Notes under the pieces: model-generated | Seen by the model: the letters and a program-made list of their open reading frames with translations, nothing else | What the model was told of the DNA's origin: nothing | The model's database searches: none | Program-made: the position numbers and the translations under genes | Shown: in pieces, positions 41,485 through 50,507 of the stretch | Layout: the number at the start of each line of letters is the position of its first letter | How positions within the stretch are numbered: position 1 is the stretch's first letter | Assembly (NCBI RefSeq): GCF_020251205.1 | Contig: NZ_JAIWYX010000008.1 | Location: 62,001 to 126,000, forward strand | Length of the DNA: 64,000 bases | Reading direction: 5' to 3' | Source: Arthrobacter sp. M4 | Lineage (GTDB): Bacteria; Actinomycetota; Actinomycetes; Actinomycetales; Micrococcaceae

Positions 41485-41751
41485 TCAGTGGTGCCGCAGT
41501 GCGGAGATGAGTTCCGCCTTCTTTTTTCCGGAATATCCGGTGATTCCGAGTTCCTTGGCGCGCTTCTTGAGCTTGTCCACCGTCCAGTCCTCATAGTCAC
41601 CGGCCTTGCCGCCTTTTCGGCCTACCTCGCCGCGGCCCCGCTTGGCTGCGGCATTGGAGATCCGGGCTGCTTTTTCCTTTGAAGCGCCGTCGTCTCGCAG
41701 TTCTTCGTAAAGTTCCGGGTCCTTGAGGCTCGGGTTCTTCTTGCCGGGCAT
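41485..41751 (-). CDS. Small Rho N-terminal-domain-like protein
   Basis: The 88-residue basic protein has MPGKKNPSLKDPELYEELRDDGASKEKAARISNAAA. A SAP/Rho-N-like helix-extended-helix at the C-terminus (WTVDKLKKRAKELGITGYSGKKKAELISALR) probably binds nucleic acid. Such proteins are common in actinobacteria and are often annotated as Rho termination factor N-terminal domain proteins. It is convergent with ku. Confidence 0.88.
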   Translation of the reverse strand: MPGKKNPSLKDPELYEELRDDGASKEKAARISNAAAKRGRGEVGRKGGKAGDYEDWTVDKLKKRAKELGITGYSGKKKAELISALRHH

Positions 41752-41859
41752 TTTGTCCTCCAGACGTGGAACGGACCGATATGGAAAGTCTACTTACTAT
41801 TTAGGTGAATATTGCCAGCGGGGTTCCGGGTGGCGTGTGGCCTGTGCAACGATGCCACT

Positions 41860-42180
41860 ATGAACCAACAACCCCAGTTCCCTACGGAAGGCCATGATGA
41901 CATGATGGGGTCCCCGGCCACGCGTGAAGATCGCGACATCGCCCGGCGGCGACGCGAAGCGGAGCGCAAGCTCGCAGAACACTACGAACAATCCGAGCAT
42001 CCCGAGCATGTCCGGCCCGGCCATCAGGAAGAGGCTGGTGCGGGCGAAGCCCCGGAGGGCGCCGGTCAGGAGAACGCCGGGACAGCGGGTGAGGATGCCG
42101 GGTTTGGCACTCCATTGGAGGGTCAGCCCGGCGATGCCTCAGTAGGCGATGCTCCTGACCAGGCGTCTGATAGGGACTAA
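41860..42180 (+). CDS. Hypothetical acidic protein
   Basis: The 106-residue product MNQQPQFPTEGHDDMMGSP is highly charged, with a helical REDRDIARRRREAERKLAEHYEQ segment and a low-complexity Gly/Ala/Glu/Asp tail. No membrane segment or known domain is seen. The ATG at 41860 is chosen because protein-like composition begins there, but its ribosome-binding site is weak. It is convergent with the CsbD gene. Confidence 0.6.
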   Translation: MNQQPQFPTEGHDDMMGSPATREDRDIARRRREAERKLAEHYEQSEHPEHVRPGHQEEAGAGEAPEGAGQENAGTAGEDAGFGTPLEGQPGDASVGDAPDQASDRD

Positions 42181-42198
42181 ATGTCCAGGGGCTAAGCG

Positions 42199-42375
42199 TC
42201 AGTCCTTCTTGAAGGCGTCCTTGACCTTTTCCCCGGCCTGCTTCAGGTCACCCTTCGCTTGGTCCATCCGACCTTCGTTTTCAAGGCGCTCGTCATCCGT
42301 GGCCTTGCCGGCTGCTTCCTTGGCCTTGCCGCCCAGTTTCTCTGCCTGGTTTTCAATCTTGTCGTCCAAACCCAT
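42199..42375 (-). CDS. CsbD family stress protein
   Basis: The 58-residue protein MGLDDKIENQAEKLGGKAKE... matches the CsbD family with its GKAKEAAGKATDDERLENEG repeat-like helices and KGDLKQAGEKVKDAF end. CsbD proteins are small stress-induced proteins of unclear function. The start is set by a GGGAGAAG site just before the ATG at 42375. It neighbours Dps, which suggests a general-stress group. Confidence 0.9.
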   Translation of the reverse strand: MGLDDKIENQAEKLGGKAKEAAGKATDDERLENEGRMDQAKGDLKQAGEKVKDAFKKD

Positions 42376-42510
42376 GATCTTCTCCCTTACTACAGGCTCT
42401 TGAGGCTTGTTCACGGTGCTTCTGACACTGGCTCGGCTGCTGCCAAGCAGTGACTCAATAGTAAGCACACTTAGTATTGCCGATGCAAGAGGCTCAGCGG
42501 TACGCGAGGT

Positions 42511-42555
42511 GGCATTTAATGCGGATGTTGCGGCTAAACATTGGCATTAAATGCC
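42511..42555. repeat. Intergenic hairpin repeat, copy B
   Basis: GGCATTTAATGCGGATGTT, a 7-base loop and AACATTGGCATTAAATGCC form a 19-bp stem with two mispairs. It has the same length as copy A at 13467. Two stem positions differ from copy A with matching changes on the other arm, so pairing is kept. The rest of 42376-42648 holds no gene. Confidence 0.85.
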
Positions 42556-42648
42556 ATCTCGCGGCGGGCTGGATGATCAGTAGGCTTAGCAAAATCCGGT
42601 TGTCCGCCGTAGGCTGGTTGTGACCGTCACTGACTGGAAGGGGACACC

Positions 42649-43128
42649 GTGAAAGCGTCGCAGAAGCTTGCCGACAACCTACAGCAGGTCCTGACCGACC
42701 TCATCGAATTGCAGTTGCAGGGCAAGCAGGCACATTGGAACATCGTCGGCCCAAACTTCCGGGACTTACACCTGCAACTGGACGAAGTGGTTGCGGCAGC
42801 ACGCCAGTTTGCCGATGACACCGCAGAGCGGATGCGGTCCTTGCACGCCCTGCCGGACGGGCGGAGCTCAACCATCACCCACTCCACCAGGCTGGAACAA
42901 TTCCCGGAGGGACTTACCAGCACCAAGGATGCCGTCAAGCTGATCACCAAGCGCTTGGAGCGCACAGTCCAGACAATTCGCGACGTTCACGATGATGTTG
43001 ACGCGGAAGATCCCACATCGGCCGACCTGCTGCATGCCATTATCGAGCGACTGGAACAGCTCGCGTGGATGATCAACGCGGAAGTCATGACTCCGAACAC
43101 GGCTGTCACTGAGCCGGCTGAGGACTGA
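42649..43128 (+). CDS. dps: Dps-family ferritin-like DNA-protection protein
   Basis: The 159-residue protein starts at GTG. It has the Dps ferroxidase-site segment QGKQAHWNIVGPNFRDLHLQLDEVVAAARQFADDTAERM and the four-helix-bundle pattern. It oxidises and stores iron and protects DNA from peroxide. It lies 9 bp before the topoisomerase gene, with which it is probably cotranscribed. Confidence 0.92.
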   Translation: MKASQKLADNLQQVLTDLIELQLQGKQAHWNIVGPNFRDLHLQLDEVVAAARQFADDTAERMRSLHALPDGRSSTITHSTRLEQFPEGLTSTKDAVKLITKRLERTVQTIRDVHDDVDAEDPTSADLLHAIIERLEQLAWMINAEVMTPNTAVTEPAED

Positions 43129-43137
43129 CGGACACCT

Positions 43138-44088
43138 GTGCCGAGACTAAGGCGCAGCGATCCTGCCGGACCGGGAATCCAGCGCCGGAAGTCCGGCAAG
43201 GGATTCAGCTACCGTATGCCGGATGGCACCTTGGCCACGGCAGAGGAACGACGTCGAATCGAGCAACTGGCCATCCCGCCAGCATGGGACGAAGTATGGA
43301 TCTGCCTCCACGCGAATGGCCACATCCAGGCGGTGGGGGTGGATGCTGCCGGCCGAAGCCAGTACATCTACCATCCACAGTGGCGGCTTCAAAAGGATAC
43401 GGAGAAGTTCGACAGGGCGGCCCGATTTGGGGCCGCCCTTCCTTCCCTTCGTCGGGCAGTGACCCTTGACCTGCGTGACCCAGCATCGGACCGACGGCGG
43501 GCCTTGGCCGCGGCCGTCCGAATGATGGACCTGGGGGCGCTTCGCATCGGCTCGGAGTCGTACGCCAGCCGGAACGGCTCTTATGGCTTGACGACGCTCA
43601 GATGCCGTCACGTCGCGGTGGTGGGTGACGTCGTCGAACTGTCCTTTCCGGCCAAAAGCGGCCAGGGTTGGGAGTCCACCGTAAAGGACGCTGAGCTCGC
43701 CGAGTACTTGGCCCCGCTTTCCGCGCGCCGGCCCCGGGAGCCTCTGCTGGCCTTTGAGATTGACGGAAAGCTCAGCCCGGTTCGAGCCCAGATGGTCAAC
43801 GATTATCTGCGTGACCTTGCTGGCGATTCGTATTCTGCCAAGGATTTCAGGACTTGGAAGGGGACAGTGACCGCCGGTCAGGCGCTGGCCGGCCGGGAGC
43901 CGGGCAAGGACACGCGCAAGGAAGTGGCAGACGCCATCCGCAGGGTTGCCGAATTGTTGGGCAATACGCCTGCCATCGCGCGAAATTCCTACGTGGATCC
44001 GCGCGTTGTGGACGGTTACATCAAAGGTGAACTGGTTGACATTAAAGCAACGGACACAGTCCTGTCTGCATACCTGCTGGAGCGCTAG
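43138..44088 (+). CDS. DNA topoisomerase IB
   Basis: The 316-residue poxvirus-like type IB enzyme starts at GTG. It has SGKGFSYRMPDGTLATAEERRRIEQLAIPPAW, the catalytic pocket segments MDLGALRIGSESYASRNGSYGLTTLR and YSAKDFRTWKGTV, and the tyrosine nucleophile in ARNSYVDPRVVDGY. It relaxes supercoils through a 3'-phosphotyrosine link. It follows dps closely and reads towards the ptsH gene. Confidence 0.93.
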   Translation: MPRLRRSDPAGPGIQRRKSGKGFSYRMPDGTLATAEERRRIEQLAIPPAWDEVWICLHANGHIQAVGVDAAGRSQYIYHPQWRLQKDTEKFDRAARFGAALPSLRRAVTLDLRDPASDRRRALAAAVRMMDLGALRIGSESYASRNGSYGLTTLRCRHVAVVGDVVELSFPAKSGQGWESTVKDAELAEYLAPLSARRPREPLLAFEIDGKLSPVRAQMVNDYLRDLAGDSYSAKDFRTWKGTVTAGQALAGREPGKDTRKEVADAIRRVAELLGNTPAIARNSYVDPRVVDGYIKGELVDIKATDTVLSAYLLER

Positions 44089-44112
44089 CCGGCCCGGTCA
44101 TCGTGGACCAAA

Positions 44113-44166
44113 AGACACAACAAAAGCGGCTGCCGGTCCAGGCTCATCGCCCGGACCGGCAGCCGC
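44113..44166 (-). terminator. Rho-independent terminator after ptsH
   Basis: GCGGCTGCCGGTCC (44126-44139) pairs with GGACCGGCAGCCGC (44153-44166). On the minus strand the stem is followed by a T-rich tail (CTTTTGTTGTGTC). It ends the fructose PTS operon and may also stop the convergent topoisomerase transcript. Confidence 0.75.
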
Positions 44167-44236
44167 CGTCGTGGTTAAGGCTGAAGCAGCAACTGCCACA
44201 GCGACATCCGCCGCGGGGCCGCCGCAAAAGCCGCTA

Positions 44237-44512
44237 TTAGGCGTCGTGGTCTGTTTCGAGGATCTTGACGAGCTTCTCCAGGGCCTCGTCGGCGCCGTCA
44301 CCATCGGCACGCAGCACCACCACATCGCCGTGCTCGGCACCAAGGCTCATCAGGGACAGGATGCTGGCTGCGTCCATGGCGTCCTCGGCGGGCTCGCCCT
44401 GTTTGGCGATGGTGACCTCGAGGTCCAGTTCCCCGGCGGCCTCGGCGAAGATCGCTGCGGGACGGGCATGCAGGCCCACGCGGCTGGCGATGGTAGCGGT
44501 ACGTTCGGTCAT
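44237..44512 (-). CDS. ptsH: Phosphocarrier protein HPr
   Basis: The 91-residue HPr has active-site His15 in GLHARPAA and the regulatory-serine region SILSLMSLG. It passes phosphate from enzyme I to the fructose IIA domain. The start is the ATG at 44512. It is the last gene of the fructose PTS set, 32 bp after ptsI. Confidence 0.95.
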   Translation of the reverse strand: MTERTATIASRVGLHARPAAIFAEAAGELDLEVTIAKQGEPAEDAMDAASILSLMSLGAEHGDVVVLRADGDGADEALEKLVKILETDHDA

Positions 44513-44544
44513 GGTTCGGCTCCTTAGTTGCGTTGCGTTGGTGG

Positions 44545-46263
44545 TCAGAGTCCCAGTTCGTCCAGAACCGGAAGCTTGTCGCGCACGGCGTGGCGGGCCT
44601 CTGCGGCACTCGGGGCCGCGAGGGCGGCGGCGGCGAGTTGCTGCGCCTGTTCCACCGTGACCGTTTTGAGGACGGCGGCGACTCCGGCCAGGGCCCGCGG
44701 GCTCATGGAGAGCGTCCCCACTCCCAGGCCAATAAGTACGACGGCGAGTGCCGGGTCCGCGGCTGCCTCTCCGCATACGCCAACCGGCTTGGGCTGGCCG
44801 CTGGCATTGCGCGCCGTGGCGGCACCCTGTGCGGTGAGCTTGATGAGCTTCAGGACCGCAGGCTGCCAAGGGTCGTTCAGGGTGGCCAGGGGACCGAGCT
44901 GGCGATCTGCCGCCATGGCGTACTGGGTGAGGTCGTTGGTCCCGAGTGAAGCGAACGACACGTGGCTGAGCACAGTGTCCGCTGTCAACGCCGCGGACGG
45001 AACTTCCACCATCACGCCCGGGGTCTTGAGCCCGGCGGCCTGGCATAGGTTCGCGAACCGTGCAGCTTCTTCGGCAGTGGAGATCATGGGGGCCATGACC
45101 CACACTTCGGCCTCATGCTGGGCCTCGGCAGCGGCGATTGCCTGCAGCTGGCGTTCCAATACCCCCGGGGAGGAATGGTCGGTACGGTAGCCGCGCACGC
45201 CGAGTGCCGGGTTCGGCTCGTCGGCGTTGGTGAGGAACGGCAAAGGCTTGTCGGCGCCGGCGTCGAGGGTGCGAACAACCACCTTCTTGCCGGGGAACGC
45301 TGCGAACACGGCGCCGTAGGCCGAGACCTGCTCCTCGATTGAGGGTTCCTCGTCGCGGTCCAGGAAGCAGAATTCGGTTCGAAGCAGGCCAACGCCCTCG
45401 GCGCCGGCGTCGGCGGCCTTGACCGCGTCAGCGCCGGTGCCCACGTTGGCCAGCAGTGGTATCCGCACTCCGTCGGCGAGGACGTTGTGACCTGTGAACG
45501 CGGCCAGGGTGGAGGCCTGGACGGCCCATGCCTCGGCGGCGGCGCGTAGTTCCTCGCCCGGCCAAGTGGTCACTGTGCCGGCTGCGCCGTCCACGTAAAC
45601 TTCCGTGCCGTCGTCGATCTCGTCCACGCCGGGTGCCGCGACGACGGCGGGGAGCCCCAGTGCCCGGGCCAGGATGGCCGTGTGGGACTGCGGCCCGCCG
45701 CTGGACGTGATCAGCGCGACGACCTTATTGGGGTCAAGCGTTGCCGTGTCCGCCGGGGCAAGGTCCTCGGCGGCAAGGATAAAGGGGATGTCCGAGGCCG
45801 GGATGCCCGGCGCGGGGAGGCCCCGCAGTTCGGACACGATCCGGGCACGGACGTCCAGGACGTCCGCCACCCGTTCGGCCATGTAACCGCCGAGTGCCTT
45901 GAGGGACTCGGCCACGGTGCCCCCGGCTTCCCAGACGGCGCGCTCTGCCGTGCGCGCGCCGCCTGGGGTTTCGGGCTTGAGCAATTTGATGGCGGACTTC
46001 ACCAGCATGGGGTCAGCGGCCATGAGGGCCGTTGCCTCCAAGACCTCTTTGCCTTCGCCGCTGGCCTTGGCGGCGCGGGCACGCAGTTCCGCCTGGACAG
46101 CCTTGGCCGCATCTTTGATGCGTTGGCCCTGCGAGTCCACGGTGGCGTCTGCGGGGATGGCGGCTGTGCCCGGGCCCGCGGGTTCCTGGATCGGTTTGGG
46201 CATCTGCCGCACCGGTCCCAGGACCCGACCCGGGGCTACGCCGACTCCGGAAAAGGTCTGCAT
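44545..46263 (-). CDS. ptsI: PTS enzyme I (phosphoenolpyruvate-protein phosphotransferase)
   Basis: The 572-residue protein begins MQTFSGVGVAPGRVLGPV after a GGAGGT site. It has the phosphohistidine motif SSGGPQSHTAILARALG near 190, the PEP site GIGLLRTEFCFLDRDEEPS-like segment (GVGLLRTEFCF) and the C-terminal SFASLGTNDLTQYAMAADR and CGEAAADP. It takes phosphate from PEP and passes it to HPr. It sits between the fructose permease and ptsH. Confidence 0.95.
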   Translation of the reverse strand: MQTFSGVGVAPGRVLGPVRQMPKPIQEPAGPGTAAIPADATVDSQGQRIKDAAKAVQAELRARAAKASGEGKEVLEATALMAADPMLVKSAIKLLKPETPGGARTAERAVWEAGGTVAESLKALGGYMAERVADVLDVRARIVSELRGLPAPGIPASDIPFILAAEDLAPADTATLDPNKVVALITSSGGPQSHTAILARALGLPAVVAAPGVDEIDDGTEVYVDGAAGTVTTWPGEELRAAAEAWAVQASTLAAFTGHNVLADGVRIPLLANVGTGADAVKAADAGAEGVGLLRTEFCFLDRDEEPSIEEQVSAYGAVFAAFPGKKVVVRTLDAGADKPLPFLTNADEPNPALGVRGYRTDHSSPGVLERQLQAIAAAEAQHEAEVWVMAPMISTAEEAARFANLCQAAGLKTPGVMVEVPSAALTADTVLSHVSFASLGTNDLTQYAMAADRQLGPLATLNDPWQPAVLKLIKLTAQGAATARNASGQPKPVGVCGEAAADPALAVVLIGLGVGTLSMSPRALAGVAAVLKTVTVEQAQQLAAAALAAPSAAEARHAVRDKLPVLDELGL

Positions 46264-46286
46264 GGAAAGTACCTCCATCTGCATGC

Positions 46287-48380
46287 TTACGGCGCTGTCA
46301 GGGCAGTTGCTGGAGCAACAGTATCAACGGGCTTGCGTGCTGCCCAGCGCTTCAGGGCGATGAGGAGCAGCGCGGTGACGACGACTCCCACGGCGATCGA
46401 GACGAAGAACATCAGCACGTTGCCAATTGCGAAGAAGACGAACGCTCCTCCGTGAGGGGCCTGGGAAGTGACGCCGAAGGCCATCGATATGGCACCGGTT
46501 ACGGCGCCGCCCACCATGCTGGCGGGGATGACGCGCAGGGGGTCAGCAGCGGCGAATGGGATGGCTCCTTCAGAAATGAAGGAGAGTCCCAGCAGCCAGG
46601 CTGCCTTGCCATTTTCGCGTTCAGCCAGGGAGAAGCCCTTCTTGTCCAGCACAGTTGAGGCGAGAGCCATGGCCAGCGGCGGGACCATACCGGCGGCCAT
46701 AACGGCGGCCATGATCTGCCACGGGGCCTGGTTAGCCGCGCTGCCGGCGCTAAGGCCCGCGACTGCGAAGGAGTAAGCCACCTTGTTGACCGGACCACCG
46801 AGGTCGAAGCACATCATGAGGCCGAGGATGATACCTAGGACGACCGCAGCAACCCCGGTCATGCCAGAAAGCCAGTTGTTTAGGAGTGTCATGAGCTGAG
46901 CGATCGGCACGCCCAGGAACAGGACCATTGCTCCGGAAGCCACAATCGAAGCTCCAAGCGGGATGATCACCACCGGCATAAGGCCACGAAGCCACCGCGG
47001 AGCTTGGAAGCTTCCGATCCAATATGCGATGAGGCCGGCCAAGAGTCCGCCAATAAGACCGCCTAGGAAGCCCGCATTCATAAAGACGGCGACCGCTCCG
47101 GCTGTGAAACCGGGGGCGATACCGGGGCGGTCGGCGATGCCGAAGGCGATGTAGCCTGCCAGCGCCGGGACCAGGAAGCCGAAAGCCAAGGCTCCGATCT
47201 TGAACAGGACAGAACCGAGGTAAGCGCCCAACGGTCCCGCGGCGTGCGGAGGGTATTCGGTGGGCAAGTTCAGCAGGTTATTGTTTGCCAGGATCTTGTT
47301 GGCTGTGTCGCCGAGGGCGATCTCATAGCCACCCAGTAGGAAGCCCAAAGCAATCAGCAGACCGCCTGCAGCCACGAACGGGATCATGTAGGAGACACCC
47401 GTGAGAAGCACCCTCTTGAGCTTGTGCCCGATGTGCTCGCCCTTTTCTTCGGCCTGACGCTCGGCGTCTTCCTCGGCACCGAAGTGCGGAACGCGGTGGG
47501 CCCTGGGGTCGTCGGCAGCTGCGAGGGCTTCTTGGACCATCTTGTCCGGTTCGTCGATGCCACGCTTCACGGGAGCATTGATGACCGGCTTACCAGCGAA
47601 GCGCTCCTTGCCGCGAACATCGACGTCGACTGCGAAGATCACCGCGTCGGCCGCCGCGATCACAGCGGGGTCCAGCGGCTTGGCGCCGGAGGAACCCTGG
47701 GTCTCAACCTGCAGGTCCACGCCAACTTCCTTGGCAGCAGCCACAAGGGAGTCCGCCGCCATGTAGGTGTGGGCGATGCCGGTGGGGCAGGCTGTGACTG
47801 CGACCAGGCGCTTGGGGCCGGAGGCGCGGTGGGCGCCGTTGCCGGCTGCAGGACTCGGGGCAGCGGCGGTGGCACCGGCGCTTGCTGCGGCGGCTGCGGC
47901 CCCTACTGCGACGGGTTCGGCCATTCGCTTTTCGGCCAGGGCGTCGCTGACAAGGTCAACAACTTCCTGCTCGGTGGTGGCTGCGCGCAGCGCGGCCGTG
48001 AAGTCCTTCTTGATGAGGGAGCGGGCAAGCTTGGAGAGGAGCTTCAGGTGCTCCTGGTCAGCGCCCTCGGGAGCCGCGATGAAGAAGATGAGATCGGCTG
48101 GGCCATCCTTGGCGCCGAAGTCTACCTTTTCGGACAACCGGGCCATGGCAAGGGCCGGCTCGGTGACTGCGTTGGAGCGGCAGTGAGGGATAGCGATGCC
48201 ACCTGGTACGCCCGTCGCCGTCTTCTGTTCACGGGCGTAGGCGTCGGTAAAGAGGCCTTCGACTTCCGCGGCGCGTCCAGACTCTGCCACGTTGGTGGCA
48301 AGGAATCGGATGACGTCCGCGGACGTAGCTCCAAGGTTCTGGTCAAGGGTGACCAGTTGCGTTGTGATGAGCTGGGTCAC
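46287..48380 (-). CDS. fruA: Fructose-specific PTS enzyme IIABC
   Basis: The 697-residue permease starts at GTG 48380 behind AAGGA. The IIA domain spans about 1-150 with His66 in GIAIPHCRS. An Ala-rich linker follows, then IIB with the Cys in VAVTACPTGIAHTYMA near 195. The IIC membrane domain runs from about 320 to the end (TGVSYMIPFVAAGGLLIALGFLLGG, FDLGGPVNKVAYSFA, SEGAIPFAAADPLRVIP). It imports fructose as fructose 1-phosphate. It is 2 bp after fruK. Confidence 0.95.
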   Translation of the reverse strand: MTQLITTQLVTLDQNLGATSADVIRFLATNVAESGRAAEVEGLFTDAYAREQKTATGVPGGIAIPHCRSNAVTEPALAMARLSEKVDFGAKDGPADLIFFIAAPEGADQEHLKLLSKLARSLIKKDFTAALRAATTEQEVVDLVSDALAEKRMAEPVAVGAAAAAASAGATAAAPSPAAGNGAHRASGPKRLVAVTACPTGIAHTYMAADSLVAAAKEVGVDLQVETQGSSGAKPLDPAVIAAADAVIFAVDVDVRGKERFAGKPVINAPVKRGIDEPDKMVQEALAAADDPRAHRVPHFGAEEDAERQAEEKGEHIGHKLKRVLLTGVSYMIPFVAAGGLLIALGFLLGGYEIALGDTANKILANNNLLNLPTEYPPHAAGPLGAYLGSVLFKIGALAFGFLVPALAGYIAFGIADRPGIAPGFTAGAVAVFMNAGFLGGLIGGLLAGLIAYWIGSFQAPRWLRGLMPVVIIPLGASIVASGAMVLFLGVPIAQLMTLLNNWLSGMTGVAAVVLGIILGLMMCFDLGGPVNKVAYSFAVAGLSAGSAANQAPWQIMAAVMAAGMVPPLAMALASTVLDKKGFSLAERENGKAAWLLGLSFISEGAIPFAAADPLRVIPASMVGGAVTGAISMAFGVTSQAPHGGAFVFFAIGNVLMFFVSIAVGVVVTALLLIALKRWAARKPVDTVAPATALTAP

Positions 48381-48382
48381 GT

Positions 48383-49369
48383 TCAGTCCTTCTGAAGGGC
48401 CGTGATAACCACGGCGTCGGGGGTTGTTTGGTGGACTGCCGGCACGGTGGAGCCGGGCAGGGAGGCGGCAGCGGCACCATGGGCCACGGCCTGTCGGAGG
48501 CAGTCCTGCGCTGAACCGCCTTGCATGGAGGCCAGCAGGTAGCCGGCCAGGGACGAATCGCCGGCACCGACGGTGCTGACGGCGGTGATCGGCGGATGCG
48601 TGGCGAGCCACGCGCCGTCGGCGGTTACAAGGACAGCGCCCTTGGAACCGAGAGTCGCCAGGACGGCCCCCACGCCGCTCTTGACGACGGCGGCAGCGGC
48701 TTCGGCGGCAACCGCCGGGTCCGCTTCAAGTTCCTCTGCCGTCCCGACGTCGGAGAGGCCGGCCGCTGCTGCCAGCTCGGCGAGTTCTAAGGCGTTGGGC
48801 TTGAGGAGGTCCGGTTTGCCTTCGGTGTCGCCGCTGAGTGCGGCTACTAGCGGGGCTCCGGAAGAATCGATGGCAATCATCGGGGCGTCCCCGCGGTCCT
48901 GGCGGTTGCGGAGGCGACGGGCGATGGTGCCATAAAAGTCGGACGGTACTCCGGGCGGAAGGGAACCTGCGAGGACCACCCAGGTGGCGCCGAGCGAGCG
49001 TTCCAGCACCAGCCCGATCAGGGCCTCCTGCTGTTCCGCGCTCAATTCGGGGCCGGGCTCGTTGATCTTGGTGGTGACGCCGTCCGGCTCGGTGAGCGTG
49101 ACGTTGCTGCGGAGCGGGGCGCCGATGGGCAGCGCGGCGTAGGGCACGCCGTCGTCGAGCAGCCCCGCAAGGACGGGGTCGCCATCGCCGCCGGGGAGGA
49201 CCGCGACGGTCTCCAAACCGGAGGCAACCAGGGCACGTGAAACGTTCACGCCTTTGCCGCCAGACTGCTGGTGCACGGCTGTGGCGCGCTGGACTTCGCC
49301 GCGGGCCAGCGGGCCGGGCAGCTCCACTGTGCGGTCGAGGCTCGGATTGGCCGTGAGCGTGACGATCAT
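48383..49369 (-). CDS. fruK: 1-phosphofructokinase
   Basis: The 328-residue PfkB kinase has MIVTLTANPSLDRTVELPG, GGKGVNVSRAL, NEPGPELSAEQ, DLLKPNALELAEL and the ATP motif STVGAGDSSLAGYL. It phosphorylates fructose 1-phosphate made by the PTS to fructose 1,6-bisphosphate. Its ATG overlaps the fruR stop by 4 bp. Confidence 0.95.
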   Translation of the reverse strand: MIVTLTANPSLDRTVELPGPLARGEVQRATAVHQQSGGKGVNVSRALVASGLETVAVLPGGDGDPVLAGLLDDGVPYAALPIGAPLRSNVTLTEPDGVTTKINEPGPELSAEQQEALIGLVLERSLGATWVVLAGSLPPGVPSDFYGTIARRLRNRQDRGDAPMIAIDSSGAPLVAALSGDTEGKPDLLKPNALELAELAAAAGLSDVGTAEELEADPAVAAEAAAAVVKSGVGAVLATLGSKGAVLVTADGAWLATHPPITAVSTVGAGDSSLAGYLLASMQGGSAQDCLRQAVAHGAAAASLPGSTVPAVHQTTPDAVVITALQKD

Positions 49370-50157
49370 ACGATCACCACGTCCACGCCTGCTTCGGCCA
49401 GTGCGGCCGTCAGCTCTTCGGAGGGTTCGCGGTCAGTAATCAAGGTATCGAGATCCTTCAGGGCAGCGAACTGGACGAGGGTTTCCGCGTCCAGCTTGGA
49501 AGAATCCGCCAGCGCAATAACCCGTCGGGCGGACTTGACGAAGGCGGCCTTGACGGCAGCCTCCTCGGGATCGGGAGTACTGAGGCCGAAGCCTGCGTGG
49601 ATGCCGTTGGCGCCGACAAAGGCGATGTCCGGCCGGAGCCGGGACGCAGCCTCCACGGTGGATTGTCCGACGGCAGCCTGGGTGAGGCCGCGAACGCGAC
49701 CGCCCAGGAGTTGGAGGGAGATGCCGGAGTTGTTGGAGAGCTTGCTTGCAATCGGTAGGGCATTGGTGATGATGACAATCTCGTCATCGTTGGCGGTGGA
49801 CGCCCGACGCTGTGCCAGAAGGTCGGCCAATGCCTCGGTGGTGGATCCGGCGTCGATGAGGATGCTTCCGGTGGGGTGTTCCGGGATCAAACTGATTGCC
49901 GCCTCGGCGATGCGGATCTTCTCGAGTTGGCGCTGGACGGCCCGTTCCAGCACACTTTCTTCCCGCGTGCTCAACCGGTCGGCCGGAACCGCGCCACCGT
50001 GGACGCGGCGCAGGCTGCCCGAGGATTCCAGGACTGCCAGGTCGCGCCGGACGGTTTCCGTGGTGATGCTAAACCGCTCGGCCAACTCGTTGACGCTGAC
50101 CCGACCACGCTCGGCAACGAGGGTGGAGATCAACTGCTGGCGCTCTTCAGCGAACAC
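49366..50157 (-). CDS. fruR: DeoR-family regulator of the fructose operon
   Basis: The 263-residue DeoR protein has the N-terminal helix-turn-helix FAEERQQLISTLVAERGRVSVNELAERFSITTETVRRDL. A sugar-phosphate-binding domain follows (ILIDAGSTTEALADLL, FVGANGIHAGFGLSTPDPEEAAVK, DSSKLD). It is the first gene of the operon and likely represses it until fructose 1-phosphate accumulates. The operator-rich promoter is directly upstream. Confidence 0.93.
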   Translation of the reverse strand: MFAEERQQLISTLVAERGRVSVNELAERFSITTETVRRDLAVLESSGSLRRVHGGAVPADRLSTREESVLERAVQRQLEKIRIAEAAISLIPEHPTGSILIDAGSTTEALADLLAQRRASTANDDEIVIITNALPIASKLSNNSGISLQLLGGRVRGLTQAAVGQSTVEAASRLRPDIAFVGANGIHAGFGLSTPDPEEAAVKAAFVKSARRVIALADSSKLDAETLVQFAALKDLDTLITDREPSEELTAALAEAGVDVVIV

Positions 50158-50239
50158 TTACCCTCCATTGCGTATGTTTCGGGGCGGATACGGACAGTTC
50201 ACTCAGTGACAGGCATCACATCGAATGTGGAATTGCTTG

Positions 50240-50293
50240 ACTCTATCTTTGTTTATCTGTCGTTGTCAATGGAAAAACCACATAAACACAGAT
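50240..50293 (-). promoter_or_regulatory. fruR operon promoter with FruR-like boxes
   Basis: On the minus strand TTGACA (50264-50269) and TAGAGT (50240-50245) with an 18-bp spacer form a strong promoter. TGTTTAT words in both directions (TTGTTTATCTG near 50249 and, on the other strand, GTGTTTATGTG near 50280) flank it as candidate DeoR/FruR sites. Between 50294 and 50453 I see no gene. Confidence 0.6.
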
Positions 50294-50453
50294 TCGTGAC
50301 GTGGGTTTGGGTTGATTCAGGGTTCTTGGTGTCGCGCGAGTTCGCTGGAAACTGTCTGCCACGGCTGGAAACTCTCCAGTTCATGCGACGTTTGCGGCTA
50401 ATTCGACGCCTTGCCCATCTCGTGCACGCTTCCGGCGAAGTCCGGGCAGCAAG

Positions 50454-50484
50454 ATGCCCGGATGGCTGAGGGCCATCCGGGCAT
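50454..50484 (-). terminator. Hairpin terminator after DUF6458 gene
   Basis: ATGCCCGGATGGC, loop TGAGG, GCCATCCGGGCAT form a perfect 13-bp stem just downstream of the DUF6458 stop on the minus strand. The T-tract is weak. Confidence 0.7.
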
Positions 50485-50507
50485 TGAGCATTGACGCCTG
50501 GTGAGGG

